A stretch of DNA of 64,000 bases, taken from JADLCX01 sp964630785. Lineage in GTDB: Bacteria > Planctomycetota > Phycisphaerae > Phycisphaerales > UBA1924. The stretch covers positions 1 through 64,000 of the forward strand of contig CAZVZG010000020.1 in assembly GCA_964630785.1 (NCBI GenBank), read 5' to 3'. A model generated the notes under the pieces. That model made no database searches. It was not told the DNA's origin and saw only the letters and a program-made list of their open reading frames with translations. Numbering within the stretch: position 1 is the first letter of the stretch; each line of letters opens with the position of its first letter. Below are positions 1 through 9,200 of the stretch, piece by piece. Both the position numbers and the translations under genes were made by a program.

Positions 1-73
1 CTCAGGTTGTCGCGACTCTGTATCGGCTTCAACCACCGTTTTGGGATAGCGTCTTAGTTATTCACGGCCTTGA

Positions 74-144
74 ACGCCCCAACGGGGCGTCGGGCTGTAG
101 CCACGGGTGGAGCGAGGCCGCTTTGGGACTCGCGGAACCCGTGG
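74..144. repeat. Left palindromic element flanking the IS200-type transposase
   Basis: Two nested palindromes are visible: a 7-base stem (74-80 with 84-90) and an outer pair CCACGGGT (101-108) with ACCCGTGG (137-144). The same two modules appear in mirror-image order to the right of the transposase, so the gene sits between inverted copies. The CCACGGGT/ACCCGTGG core recurs at 1556-1605, and a diverged CCACGGGC form occurs near 57164. Confidence 0.7.
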
Positions 145-219
145 AAGGCGTGTCCCCCTTCTACTCTCTTCCTGCCCCGGAGGGGCAGAGGAATCGCACG
201 TTCCACAGAAAGGCCCGAC

Positions 220-672
220 ATGCCCGGCACCTACTCCCAGATTCTGCTTCACATCGTCTTCTCGACCAAGCACCGCGAGCCGTGGATCACGCCCGACATC
301 GCGGATCGCCTCTATCCGTACATGGGCGGCATCATCCGGGCCGAGAAGGGTGTGCTCTACGACATCGGCGGCGTCGAGGACCACGCCCACATGTACGTTC
401 GGTGGCGGCCCGACGCGAGCATTTCGGACTTGATGCGCACCGTCAAGGCGCGATCGTCGAAGTGGGTCCACGACACGTTCCCGAAACTCGGCGCGTTCGC
501 TTGGCAGGAGGGGTACAGCGCCTTCTCCGTCAGCAAGTCGCAGGAGGAGATCGTGAAGAGGTACATCGCCGGGCAGCACGAGCATCACAAGAAGGAGGAT
601 TTCAAGTCGGAGTTGTTGCGGATGCTCCGCTTGCACGAGATTGAGTTCGACGAGCAGTACGTGTTTGACTGA
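220..672 (+). CDS. tnpA: IS200/IS605-type HUH transposase (TnpA-like), single domain
   Basis: A 150-residue Y1-type HUH transposase, the family that cuts and rejoins single-stranded DNA at hairpins. The protein has the metal-binding pair DHAH at residues 54-57 (normally H-hydrophobic-H), the family block AWQEGYSAFSVS at 94-105, and a candidate catalytic tyrosine Y115 followed by the conserved Gln-His region (QHEHH). The ATG at 220 is chosen because AGAAAGG lies just upstream and all similarity begins there; the longer frame from 70 reads through the flanking repeat. No TnpB is next to it. Length is normal for the family, so it may be active. It is bracketed by inverted palindromes (74-144, 737-813) of the kind such enzymes recognise; that functional link is inference. 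Confidence 0.88.
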   Translation: MPGTYSQILLHIVFSTKHREPWITPDIADRLYPYMGGIIRAEKGVLYDIGGVEDHAHMYVRWRPDASISDLMRTVKARSSKWVHDTFPKLGAFAWQEGYSAFSVSKSQEEIVKRYIAGQHEHHKKEDFKSELLRMLRLHEIEFDEQYVFD

Positions 673-736
673 GCCACGGTGCCGTCGGTTGCTTCCTCTG
701 CCCCTCCGAGGCAGGAGAGAGAAAACGAACCGGCTT

Positions 737-813
737 CCACGGGTTGCGCTCCGCCCGGCTCTCGCCGGGCTGCGCTCCACCCGTGGCTACATTCCGGCGC
801 CCCGTTGGGGCGA
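737..813. repeat. Right palindromic element flanking the IS200-type transposase (inverted copy)
   Basis: CCACGGGT (737-744) pairs with ACCCGTGG (779-786), followed by CTAC and a CGCCCC/GGGGCG stem around 798-813. This is the reverse complement of the arrangement at 74-144. The internal CGCCCGGCTCTCGCCGGGC hairpin differs from the left copy. Confidence 0.7.
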
Positions 814-860
814 AGAAGCGGGCACGCTGAGCAAACCGTGGGGGGGGACGCAGCGAGCGC

Positions 861-1244
861 ATGGCCCGAGTGCGTGGCCGGAACACCGGCCCCGAACGCA
901 CCGTGCGAAGTGTACTCTTTTCACTGGGGTATCGCTTTCGTTTGCACGATGCTGGGATTCCCGGTCGCCCGGACATCGTGCTGCGTTCCCGCCGCGCGGT
1001 CATCTTCGTCCACGGCTGCTTCTGGCACCGGCACGGCTGCCGCAACGGGCGACGCCTGCCCAAGTCCCGCGTGGCCTTCTGGCGTGCCAAACTCGAAGAC
1101 AACGCGGCGCGCGACACGCGAACCCGCGCGCGGCTGAGCCGCGACGGGTGGCGCGTCCTCGTCGTGTGGGAGTGCCAGTTGCGAGACGTTGACAAACTCG
1201 CGGCCCGCTTACGGGCTTTTCTGGATCCGGTGCGTGCTGAATGA
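861..1244 (+). CDS. vsr: Very short patch repair endonuclease (Vsr)
   Basis: A 127-residue protein resembling Vsr, which nicks DNA 5' of a T:G mismatch made by deamination of 5-methylcytosine. Visible family blocks are the N-terminal RGRNTGPE (6-13), the catalytic region GRPDIV with Asp38, the HGCFWHRHGC block (51-60) that holds zinc ligands and the mismatch-intercalating aromatic, and GWRVLVVWEC (96-105). Vsr usually sits beside a cytosine-C5 methyltransferase; none is present here, only a small remnant downstream (1246-1494), so this looks like an orphan left from a restriction-modification locus. The ATG at 861 begins at the conserved N-terminus, but no strong ribosome binding site is visible. 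Function is well supported, in vivo relevance is not. Confidence 0.88.
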   Translation: MARVRGRNTGPERTVRSVLFSLGYRFRLHDAGIPGRPDIVLRSRRAVIFVHGCFWHRHGCRNGRRLPKSRVAFWRAKLEDNAARDTRTRARLSRDGWRVLVVWECQLRDVDKLAARLRAFLDPVRAE

Positions 1245-1245
1245 T

Positions 1246-1494
1246 CCTGTTGGCACCGGCCCGTGCCTCGCTCGCCTCCACATCAAGTTCCCAACCACCG
1301 CCGCCGACAAGCGGCTCGCCGACCGGATCACCGAGACCGTCCGCGCCGTCATGGACGCCAAGGCCGCCCTCCGGCAGCCCAGACTCTCCGACGGGGAGAA
1401 AGGCCGGCTCGACGCCGCCGTCGAGGCCCACGAGAAGCGCATCAACGAGGCGGTCTTCGCCCTCTACGGTGTCGAGGGGCTGCCCGGCGCGTGA
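1246..1494 (+). pseudogene. C-terminal remnant of an Eco57I/TaqI-like DNA methylase or restriction enzyme
   Basis: About 80 residues in one frame, overlapping or abutting the end of vsr, with no start codon of its own that makes sense. The stretch ending HEKRINEAVFALYGVEGLP resembles the extreme C-terminus of large N6-adenine methylase/restriction proteins, where a helix such as 'EIDALVYELYGL' follows the specificity domain. Everything upstream (P-loop-less methylase core, NPPY motif) is absent. I read it as the tail of a deleted restriction-modification gene; a small independent gene is possible but less likely. Confidence 0.5.
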
Positions 1495-1509
1495 CCGCCG
1501 GGGACGCCC

Positions 1510-1632
1510 GCCTCCCCCGCCCCCTCCGGGGCGGGCGCGCGTTTGAACGCTCGCCCCACGGGTTCCGCTCCGGCCGCCTTGCGGCGGCCGTTGCTCCACC
1601 CGTGGCTTCATCCCGCGGCCCCTTCGGGGCCA
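1510..1632. repeat. Dispersed palindromic element, same core as the transposase flanks
   Basis: Contains three consecutive hairpins: a GCCCC/GGGGC stem near 1518-1533, a long hairpin with arms CCACGGGT (1556-1563) and ACCCGTGG (1598-1605) enclosing a GGCCGCC/GGCGGCC stem, and GGCCCC/GGGGCC at 1618-1632. The outer arms are identical to those flanking the IS200-type gene. Confidence 0.65.
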
Positions 1633-1708
1633 AATCCGATGCCGCTCTCTGTGTCTGCTGTGCCTCTGTGATGAACTGCTCTGTGGTGAACGGCTTTCGA
1701 TCAGCCGA

Positions 1709-3559
1709 TCACAACCCCGCCTCGATCAGCGGGCGCATGGCCTCGGCTTCCAGCAGGCACGTCTCCACCGCGGGCAAGGCCCAGTTGTCCGCGGCCACAA
1801 AGAAGATGTGGTCCTGCCACGGAGCACGCAGGCGCTGGCACGCGCCCGACGCGATCATGTTCGGCCGGGCCAGCGGCATCGCGTGGCCCCAGCGGGCCAG
1901 GCGCACGCTCTCGATGTCCGCACGCGTGCGCCCGACGATCGACAGCACCGAATCGATCTCCGGCAGCGAGCGCGGCGCAAACCGCGCCAGCGAATCGTCC
2001 GCGATGAGCTCGAACCGCCCCGTGGGATACGGAAGCGGCCAGTAGCACGTCAGCACGCTCGTGCGGTGCCGGGCCCGCCGCGAGAAATCCCCCTTCACCA
2101 CGTCCGTTATGCGTGAGAACGCCTCCACGCCCTGCGGATCGGGGAAGACCCCGTTGTGCAGCAGGAACATGTCGTAGAAACTCAGGTCGATCGGCGCCCT
2201 CAGCCGCACGTTGGCCACCACGTAGCCCGCGGTCTGGATGTTGGCGAAGTCGCCGTACCGCGACGGGTCCACCGTCTGCAGGTCGGTGAGCACGTGCCGG
2301 GCGATGTGCTTGGGGATGCTCATCACCACCCGCTTCGCGATCAGCGTGCGGTACGCGTTGTTCGCGTCCTTCCACACCACACGGATGCGCTCCGGCCCCA
2401 GCTTCTTCACCTCGACCACGCGCACGCCCGCCCGCAGGTACCGCGGCGGGCACCGCGGCGGCGTGTGCGCCTCCAGCGGAACCAGCCGGTCCCACAACGC
2501 CCGGATCAGCCCCGCGTTCCCGCCCGGCAGCACCCAGCGCCCGTACTCCTCGGCCGCGATGAAGTTCCAGCCCGACGCGGCGGAGATCTCGTCCCACCCG
2601 GCGTCGAACGACGAATAGCAATACCCCTGGATCGCGGCCTGCAGCGTCGGCGGCACCGGCACTGTGAGCGTCGACAGGATGTGCTGCCTGAGCGTGATGC
2701 TGTCGAGATCGAGGATCCACTGGTTGTCCGCCGACTCGTCGAGCGGGATGTCGGGGTAGTTCTCGACGTAATAGTTCACCAGGTCGCGGTACTGCTGGAA
2801 CGCCAGCCGCTCGTCGGGCGTGAGCGCGGGATCGTCCCAGAAGTTGGCCGCGATCGCGCCGTTGAGCTCGAACGGATCGTCGGTCGCCGGGCTGACCCGC
2901 ACCTCGCCGTTGAGCCCCAGCCGCCGGTACAGGTGCTCGAGGAACGAGCCCTCGTCGGGCGTGATGAAGTACGCCCCGCCCAGGCTGTACGAGTTTCCGC
3001 GCCAGAACTCACCGATGCTCGTCCCGCCGAAGCGATCGTGCAGCTCGAACACCACCGGCTTGTGGCGGCGAAGCAGGTACGCCGTCGCCAGCCCGGAGAG
3101 CCCGCCGCCGACAATCGCGATGTCCACCTCTTCGCTCGGCTCGGGCGGCTCGCCCCCGGGGTACAGGTTCTGCGCGCTGTGGAACGGGATGTCCGCGTAC
3201 GACCACGGGTCCCCATACCAGCGGTCGGCGAACGCCACGCCATCCACGTCGAACGTCGTCGCCGGCGGCGAGAGATCAAAGATCGGGTGCGTGGCCCACA
3301 GCGGCCGCGCCCCCGTGTCCACGCAGTTCGGATGATGCGGGTGCGGATGCGGAAACGGGCCGCCGGGAGGGTGAGGCGGACCGCCGAAAAGCATCGAGGC
3401 CGCCGCGCCCCTGCGCTGCGCCAACAGACCCATGCTCAATGCGGCAAAGCCCGCCGAGGCGATGAACTGGCGTCGGGATGGACGGCCGGGTTGCGGTGCG
3501 CGGAAGGGATTCGTTGGAGCAGGGGGGATGGGGGGGGAGGGGGGGGTAGGCTCGGGCAT
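1709..3559 (-). CDS. Tat-exported FAD-dependent oxidoreductase (amine oxidase/phytoene desaturase-like)
   Basis: A 616-residue flavoprotein. After a proline-rich leader a twin-arginine signal is visible (RPSRRQF, residues 27-33, followed by a hydrophobic stretch), so export by the Tat route in folded, cofactor-loaded form is likely. The FAD-binding Rossmann motif VGGGLSGLATAYLLRR starts near residue 150 and is followed by the E in FELHDRFGG that binds ribose. Later blocks (RVVMSIPKHIARHVL; NWALPAVETCLLEAEAM near the C-terminus) match the NAD(P)/FAD amine oxidase fold. The ATG at 3559 is preferred because GGAG sits five bases upstream; a GTG at 3595 is also open. A Pro/His-rich stretch (HPHPHH) follows the signal peptide. 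Substrate unknown. Low adjacency to the lipoproteins downstream in transcription order argues for its own transcript. Confidence 0.82.
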   Translation of the reverse strand: MPEPTPPSPPIPPAPTNPFRAPQPGRPSRRQFIASAGFAALSMGLLAQRRGAAASMLFGGPPHPPGGPFPHPHPHHPNCVDTGARPLWATHPIFDLSPPATTFDVDGVAFADRWYGDPWSYADIPFHSAQNLYPGGEPPEPSEEVDIAIVGGGLSGLATAYLLRRHKPVVFELHDRFGGTSIGEFWRGNSYSLGGAYFITPDEGSFLEHLYRRLGLNGEVRVSPATDDPFELNGAIAANFWDDPALTPDERLAFQQYRDLVNYYVENYPDIPLDESADNQWILDLDSITLRQHILSTLTVPVPPTLQAAIQGYCYSSFDAGWDEISAASGWNFIAAEEYGRWVLPGGNAGLIRALWDRLVPLEAHTPPRCPPRYLRAGVRVVEVKKLGPERIRVVWKDANNAYRTLIAKRVVMSIPKHIARHVLTDLQTVDPSRYGDFANIQTAGYVVANVRLRAPIDLSFYDMFLLHNGVFPDPQGVEAFSRITDVVKGDFSRRARHRTSVLTCYWPLPYPTGRFELIADDSLARFAPRSLPEIDSVLSIVGRTRADIESVRLARWGHAMPLARPNMIASGACQRLRAPWQDHIFFVAADNWALPAVETCLLEAEAMRPLIEAGL

Positions 3560-3733
3560 CGGGGCTCCGGAGGGGGCAAGAGGTGGGGTTTCCACGCGCC
3601 GTCCGGCTCAATGATGCGCCAAGTTCGCGGAGGGTGCAAGGGGGAAAGCGGGGGTATGCGGTAAGCTGGGGAAGACGGCAACCCCCCGCGGCGTTCTCCC
3701 ACTCCCCACGTTTTACCTCTGACCACTCCCCGC

Positions 3734-3952
3734 TTACCGCTTCCCTTCCAGGATCCGCTTCTTCGACTTGTCGTATTCGGCCTTCGTGATGATGCCGTCT
3801 TGGTATGCCTTGTCGAGGTCCTGCAGTTCCTGGCCCATGGTGGCCGTGTTGTTGTTCTCCACCTTCACCGACTTGCCGGAGCAGGCCGAGAGCGTGGCCG
3901 CCCCGGCCGCGGCCAGCAACGTGATCGCGAGAACGCGGGTGATGGTCTTCAT
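3734..3952 (-). CDS. Small lipoprotein with SHOCT-like C-terminal domain
   Basis: A 72-residue protein: signal peptide with hydrophobic core (ITLLAAAGAATLSAC), lipobox cysteine in LSAC, then a short linker and the segment LQDLDKAYQDGIITKAEYDK, which fits the SHOCT ('short C-terminal') fold found at the end of many bacterial membrane or lipoproteins. Probably a lipid-anchored protein outside the cytoplasm. The ATG at 3952 is chosen because AAGGA lies nine bases upstream; the ATG at 3961 would leave no spacing. It begins five bases after the stop of the next lipoprotein gene (3958-4293), so the two are an operon. Confidence 0.75.
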   Translation of the reverse strand: MKTITRVLAITLLAAAGAATLSACSGKSVKVENNNTATMGQELQDLDKAYQDGIITKAEYDKSKKRILEGKR

Positions 3953-3957
3953 GGCGG

Positions 3958-4293
3958 TCATTCCTTCTTGAGGTGCGCGGTGACGCCCTCGCCGAACAGG
4001 TCGAGGGTCTTCTTCCCGGTCAGTTCGGCCCGGACCACCCGCGGCCAATCCCCCGCCTCCTGGATCAGTCGGAACTTGTTGCCCCCCTCATCTTCCCAAG
4101 ACCCCGAACTGCCCTTGCGGGGGCCGTCGGCGGTGGTGACGGAGGCAGAATAGGACTTGTCGGAACCGACCTTGAGCACGGTATTGGCGCCCGCGTCGGC
4201 GGCCTTCCAAGTGCCGACGATGGGGGACGAACACCCCGCGGCGAGCAGGACGGACGCGGCGAGAACGGCGATGGGAAGGGTTCGGAGCTTCAT
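3958..4293 (-). CDS. Lipoprotein, lipocalin-like
   Basis: A 111-residue protein with a clean lipoprotein signal (hydrophobic core, AAGC lipobox). The mature part begins with IVGTWKA, the GxW-type opening of lipocalin-like beta barrels, followed by strands containing KSYSASVTT and KFRLIQEAGDW. Anchored to a membrane by the lipidated Cys; no ligand can be inferred. Starts at the ATG at 4293, where the signal peptide begins; the frame is open further upstream to 4338 and overlaps the stop of the fic gene by four bases there, so coupling to fic is possible if that start is used. No strong ribosome binding site is seen at 4293. Confidence 0.7.
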   Translation of the reverse strand: MKLRTLPIAVLAASVLLAAGCSSPIVGTWKAADAGANTVLKVGSDKSYSASVTTADGPRKGSSGSWEDEGGNKFRLIQEAGDWPRVVRAELTGKKTLDLFGEGVTAHLKKE

Positions 4294-4334
4294 GGGCGAT
4301 AGCGTACCCGATCGGGGGCCGGCCGGGAGGTCGG

Positions 4335-5696
4335 TCATCGTGCGGCACGGTCCCGCGCTCGGGTGAGCTTCTTCTCCAGGTCGGGCGAGGCGATGTAGAG
4401 TACTTGCTTGCCCCTCTTGGCCGTGGTCATCAGGCGGAGCCGGACCAACTCTTCGAGATCGGCTCGGGAGGTGGCCAGGACAATGCCGTTGGAGTTGGCG
4501 TGGCTCTTGACGGTGTACTGGGTGAGCGGGTGGCGGAGGGCGTGCTCGAGGAGGAGGCGTTGGCGGAGGTTGAGGCCCTTGGCGATGCGGAGGAACGCGC
4601 GGCTGCGCTCGATCTTCTCCTGCTCGTGGCGGATATGTTCGCCGAGCCGATCGAGTGACCGCTCGATGACATCGAGCTTATAGAGTACGAAATAGGTCAG
4701 GTCGCCGTCGTCGAGCTCGCTGTCCACGTAGGCCTGCGGGTAACGGGCGACGGCCCTGCCGATGACCTCGGAGATCGCGGCGTACTCGAAGATGCCGTAA
4801 CCGCTGCGGAGCGCGAACCAATAGAACAGAGCGCGGGCGGTGCGCCCGTTGCCGTCCACGAACGGGTGCTCGTACCCGATCATGAAGTGGAGGATGCAGG
4901 CCTTGACGATCGGGTGGATAAACGAGGGGCCCCGGTCGTGCGAGGTGTTGGCGAACTTGCAGAGTTCGTCCAGGCGCCGCGGAAGGTCGGGCGCGGGGGG
5001 CGGGACGAAGATTTCATCTCCGGAGATGTCGTCCACCACGCGAACGTTCTCGTCGGGGCGGCGGAGGCGTCCGGCCTCGTCGGGGTTGTCGAGGGTGCCG
5101 CGGGTCAGGATGGTCTGGAGCTCGCGGATGAGATCAATGGATAGGGGCTTGTCGAGCAGTCCCTTGATGCGCTGCATGGCGGCGTAGTTGTTAGCGACCA
5201 TGCGTTCGCCCTTGGTCGCCGGCTCGCGCCCGGACTTGAGCAGATCGACCGCGACCTTGCGGGTGGTGGCCGCGCCCTCGATGATGGAAGACTCCGCGGC
5301 CTCGTCCATCAGCGTCTTGATGCGCAGCCGTTCGCGGGCGCCCGGGTCGCCCAGGTCGCCCGTGTCGGGTGCGAAGGCGGCGGGCCCGCCGCCGCCGGTC
5401 GCGCGGTCGATGTGGTGCAGCGATTGGTGGATCTGCGGGCAGATGGAAACAGAGAACGGCAAACCGCTTACCTGGTGAAGGGGGAGCGGTTGATTTCCGG
5501 AGATGCGCGCCCATTTGACGATGGCCCACGCTTGCGCCGCGTCTCGCTTGAGAGCGCGAGCGATCGGCCGGATCTTTCGCCAGGGGCGGTACTTGCCGAG
5601 CAGGAGGGTTCGCTCGCGTTCGGCGAGGGCGTATCGCTCCTGCAAGAGCTCCTTTGGGAGGTTTCCAAAGCGGTATGGCGGGAGTGCACGGTCCAT
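4335..5696 (-). CDS. fic: Fic family protein (AMP/NMP transferase) with N-terminal inhibitory helix
   Basis: A 453-residue Fic protein, which normally transfers AMP from ATP to Ser, Thr or Tyr of a target protein. The catalytic loop HPFVDGNGRTAR (residues 277-288) is a perfect HPFx(D/E)GNGRxxR match. An inhibitory motif SSIIEG (136-141) of the (S/T)xxxE(G/N) type lies N-terminal to the Fic domain, so this is a class II, self-inhibited enzyme. The C-terminal ~100 residues look like a winged helix (SRADLEELVRLRLMTTAKRGKQVLYI), common in Fic proteins of this architecture. ATG 5696 is preferred over a TTG at 5744 because a sigma-70-like promoter at 5727-5754 would start transcription inside the longer version. 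No separate antitoxin gene is adjacent, consistent with the built-in inhibitor. Confidence 0.88.
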   Translation of the reverse strand: MDRALPPYRFGNLPKELLQERYALAERERTLLLGKYRPWRKIRPIARALKRDAAQAWAIVKWARISGNQPLPLHQVSGLPFSVSICPQIHQSLHHIDRATGGGGPAAFAPDTGDLGDPGARERLRIKTLMDEAAESSIIEGAATTRKVAVDLLKSGREPATKGERMVANNYAAMQRIKGLLDKPLSIDLIRELQTILTRGTLDNPDEAGRLRRPDENVRVVDDISGDEIFVPPPAPDLPRRLDELCKFANTSHDRGPSFIHPIVKACILHFMIGYEHPFVDGNGRTARALFYWFALRSGYGIFEYAAISEVIGRAVARYPQAYVDSELDDGDLTYFVLYKLDVIERSLDRLGEHIRHEQEKIERSRAFLRIAKGLNLRQRLLLEHALRHPLTQYTVKSHANSNGIVLATSRADLEELVRLRLMTTAKRGKQVLYIASPDLEKKLTRARDRAAR

Positions 5697-5726
5697 CGGA
5701 TTTTTGCAGTCAAAAGTATCGGATTG

Positions 5727-5754
5727 ACAATACACCTCGATCAATCAAAGTCAA
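5727..5754 (-). promoter_or_regulatory. Candidate sigma-70-type promoter for fic
   Basis: On the minus strand TTGACT (5754-5749) is followed after 16 bases by TATTGT (5732-5727), in a locally AT-rich stretch unusual for this GC-rich window. A start near 5720 would leave a leader of about 24 bases before the ATG at 5696. Confidence 0.4.
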
Positions 5755-6202
5755 TATTCCGAAAGCTGACTTTTTATTGAGGACCGACGAATCTCGATTC
5801 CGACAGGACCAAAGCGCCCCATCCAAACCCGGGTTTGTCAGGCATGGTCATTTCTCCAAAATTGATAGCATCGTTGCGGTGTCTGCGGAGCCCGCCCAGC
5901 CGCGCACCCCAACGACCCCACTTCGCGCAGCCCCACCCCATCCCCAGCCATAACCCCTCACCACCACCGCACTTACGCCCAACCTCCATCCTCTTGCTCC
6001 CTCGGCACCTCCCCGAGCCGGCCCCGCCACCCTGGGCGCTCAGGCCGGTAAGACCCATCCCGCGCCCGCGCGCACTCCCGCGCCGCGGCCGCGCTTGGCC
6101 GCGCTTCAATCCCCGCCTCTGGCCCCCATCGCCGCGCCCAGCCGATCTCAATAGGCTTCATCCCCGTTGTATCCACCCCACTCCCACCCGGAGAGTCTCA
6201 CC
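5755..6202. other. Intergenic region between fic and the metalloprotease gene
   Basis: About 450 bases between two divergently transcribed genes. The left third is relatively AT-rich and would hold the promoters; the right part is C-rich on the plus strand without a convincing open frame on either strand. No repeat from the families listed elsewhere and no RNA gene was recognised. Confidence 0.5.
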
Positions 6203-9200
6203 ATGTCCAGTCCGTTGTCCCGCCTCCGCTCCGCCGGCGTTCTCGCCGTGCTGCTTGCCGTCGGCCTGCCCGTGCAGTTCACCCTCGCCCAGGGCCCCGG
6301 CAACGACGGCCCCGAGCAGAAGGAAAAGGAGAAGCCCGAGTTCCCGCCCTTCAAGGACGTCGCCAAGGACTACGAGCAGGTCGTCTCCACCGTTGACGGC
6401 AAGCCCTCGCTCTACACCCTCTGGAAGCGCGACAAGGACGGCCAGCTCCTGGCCGAGCTCCCCCGCGGTTACACCGGCCAGAAGCACTTCTTCGCCATGA
6501 CCATCGCCGCCGGCGACACCTGGGCCGGCCTCCAGGGCAACGACGTGCTGGTCTACTGGAAGCGCTACGACAAGAGCCTCGCGCTCATCCAGCCCAACCT
6601 CGACACGCGCTCCACCGGCGACGCCGAGTCCACCTCCGGCGTCGCGCAGACCTTCACCGACCGCGTCCTCCTCGACGTCCCCATCGTCTGCATGGGCCCC
6701 TCCGGCCAGCCGGTCATCGACCTCGATGCGCTCCTTGCCGGCCAGGCCAGCCGCTTCTTCGGCGGCTCCGCCAGCGGCGCCAACCCCAAGCTCGTCTCCA
6801 TCAAGGAGGCCAAGGCCTTCCCCGAAAACATCGAGGTCACCCTCGAAATGCCCGCGGCCGGCGGCGTGCTCCGCAGCTTCCACTACTCCATCTCGCTCCT
6901 CCCCGAGCACACCGACTACAAGCCGCGCACCGCCGACGAGCGCGTCGGCTACTTCACCACCGTCTACCGCGACCTGGGCAAGTTCCGCGACGACCAGAAG
7001 TGGGTCCGCTACATCAACCGCTGGAACCTCCAGAAGCGAGACCCGAGCCTCAAGCTCAGCCCGCCCAAGGAACCCATCGTCTTCTACATCGACTACACCG
7101 TCCCCGTCCGCTACCGCCGCTGGGTCCGCCAGGGCATCCTCGAATGGAACAAGGCCTTCGAGAAGGTCGGCATCCTCGACGCCATCGAGGTCTACTACCA
7201 GGACAAGGCCACCAACGCCAACATGGACAAGGACGCCGAGGACGTCCGCTACAACTTCATCCGCTGGCTCAGCAACGACCAGGGAACCGCGATCGGCCCC
7301 AGCCGCACAGACCCCCGCACAGGCCAGATCCTCGACGGCGACGTCGTCCTCACCGACGGCTGGATCCGCTACTTCTGGTTCCAGGCCAACAACCTCCTCC
7401 CCGACATCGCCACCCAGGCCATGAGCCCCGATACCCTCTCCTGGCTGGAGCGCCACCCCGACTGGGACCCGCGCCTCCGCCTGGTCGACCCTGCCCAGCG
7501 CGAGCAGGTCCTCATCGACCGCGCCCTGCACGCGGCCGAGACCCTCTCCGGACGCGGGCTCTCACGCTACGGCGGACACGCCGTCAGCGCGTTCGATGAG
7601 ACCCCGCCGCCCCCCGGCGCGGCCGCGCTGCCCCCGGGCCTGCTCGGGCGCGCCAGCCAGGTCAACGGCCTCTGCTACGCCGCGCACGGCAAGGCCATGG
7701 GCATGGCCATGATGCGCATGAACCTCGAGCTCGCCGAGGCTCTCGCCAACGAGAACGCCGACGACCCCAAGGCCGGCGACAAGCCCGGCGAGCCCAAGAA
7801 GGACGAACCCAAGAAGGATGACGACGACCGCCTCGACGGCATTCCCGAGTGGTTCGTCGGCCCCATGCTCGCCGACCTGGTCGCCCACGAGGTCGGACAC
7901 ACCCTCGGCCTCCGCCACAACTTCAAGGCCTCCAGCGTCTACGCCTTCGACAAGATCAACTCCGACGAGTTCAAGGGCAAGAAGACCAACTCCGGCTCAG
8001 TGATGGACTACAACCCCGTCAACATCAACAAGGGCGGCGGCCCCGTGCAGGGCGACTACTGCCCACTGGGCATCGGCCCCTACGACTACTGGGCCATCGA
8101 GTACGGCTACACCTTCGACGACGCCAAGAAGGTCCTCGAGCGCGCCGGCGAGCCCGACCTGGCCTTCCTCTCCGACGAAGACGTCGGCGGCTCCGACCCG
8201 CTCGCCCGCCCCTACGACTTCGCCGCCAACCCCCTCGACTACGCCCAGAACCAGATGCGCCTGGTCTCCTACTACCGCTCCGGCCTGCTCGACAAGTGGG
8301 TCAAGAACGGCGAGAGCTGGTCCAAGGCGCGGCGCGGGTACAACGTCACCCTCAACGCCCAGCTCCAGGCCCTCAGCGTCATGGCCCCCTGGGTCGGCGG
8401 CGACCACGTCCAGCGCACACGCAAGGGCGATCCCAACGCCGGCCCGCCCGTCACCGTCGTTCCCGTCGGCGAGCAGCGCGCCGCGCTCGACTTCTGCGTC
8501 AACAACGCCTTCAAGGACGACGCCTTCGGCATGACGCCCGACCTGCTCAGCAAGATGACCGTCGACAAGTGGTCCGACCAGGGCGGCGCGCCCGACCTCA
8601 CGCAGGAATCGGCCTTCCCCATCCACGACCGCATCCTGGGCATCCAGTCCAGCGTCCTCACGATGCTCATGAACCCCACCGTCCTCAAGCGGGTCTACGA
8701 CAACGAGTCGCGCGTCGCCCCCGACCAGGACATGATCACCCTCCCCGAGGTCCTCAACAAAATCTCCGACTCCATCTGGTCCGAGCTCGACTCGGCCCCC
8801 AGCGGAACCTTCACCAACCGCCAGCCGATGATCTCCAGCACACGCCGCGGCCTGCAGCGCGAGCACCTCGAACGCCTCATCGACCTCACCGACCCCGGCG
8901 CCATCCAGGGCGCCAGCGGCAAGGCCGTCAGCAACCTCGCCGTCGCCAAGCTCCGCGAGCTCGACGGCAAGATCCGCAAGGCCGTCCCCAAGGACTCCAC
9001 CGCCGCCAAGAGCGGACTGGACGACTACTCCTACGCCCACCTCTCCGAGGCCGCGCTCCGCATCGAGCAGGTCCTCGACGCCACCTACATCTACAACGCC
9101 GACAAGATCGGCGGCGGCGGCGCGATCAACTTCCTCCTGGCCCGCCCCCTCCCCGAGGTCGGAGGCCAGCCCCTTCCTGCCGAACCCGCCCGCACCCCCA

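Noticed and set aside
70..219. 50-residue N-terminal extension of the transposase frame
   Set aside because: It reads through the flanking palindromes and lacks similarity; a ribosome binding site lies before 220.
2156..3664. 502-codon plus-strand frame opposite the FAD oxidoreductase
   Set aside because: Arg/Val-rich antisense shadow without domain signs; the minus strand has a clear Tat signal and Rossmann motif.
4335..5696. Fic as toxin of a two-gene toxin-antitoxin pair
   Set aside because: The inhibitory motif is within the same protein, and the neighbouring gene encodes a lipoprotein, not an antitoxin.
6158..7531. A 457-codon open frame antisense to the metalloprotease gene
   Set aside because: High GC leaves antisense frames open; the translation is Val/Asp/Gly-rich with no motif, while the sense strand has signal peptide and zinc motif.
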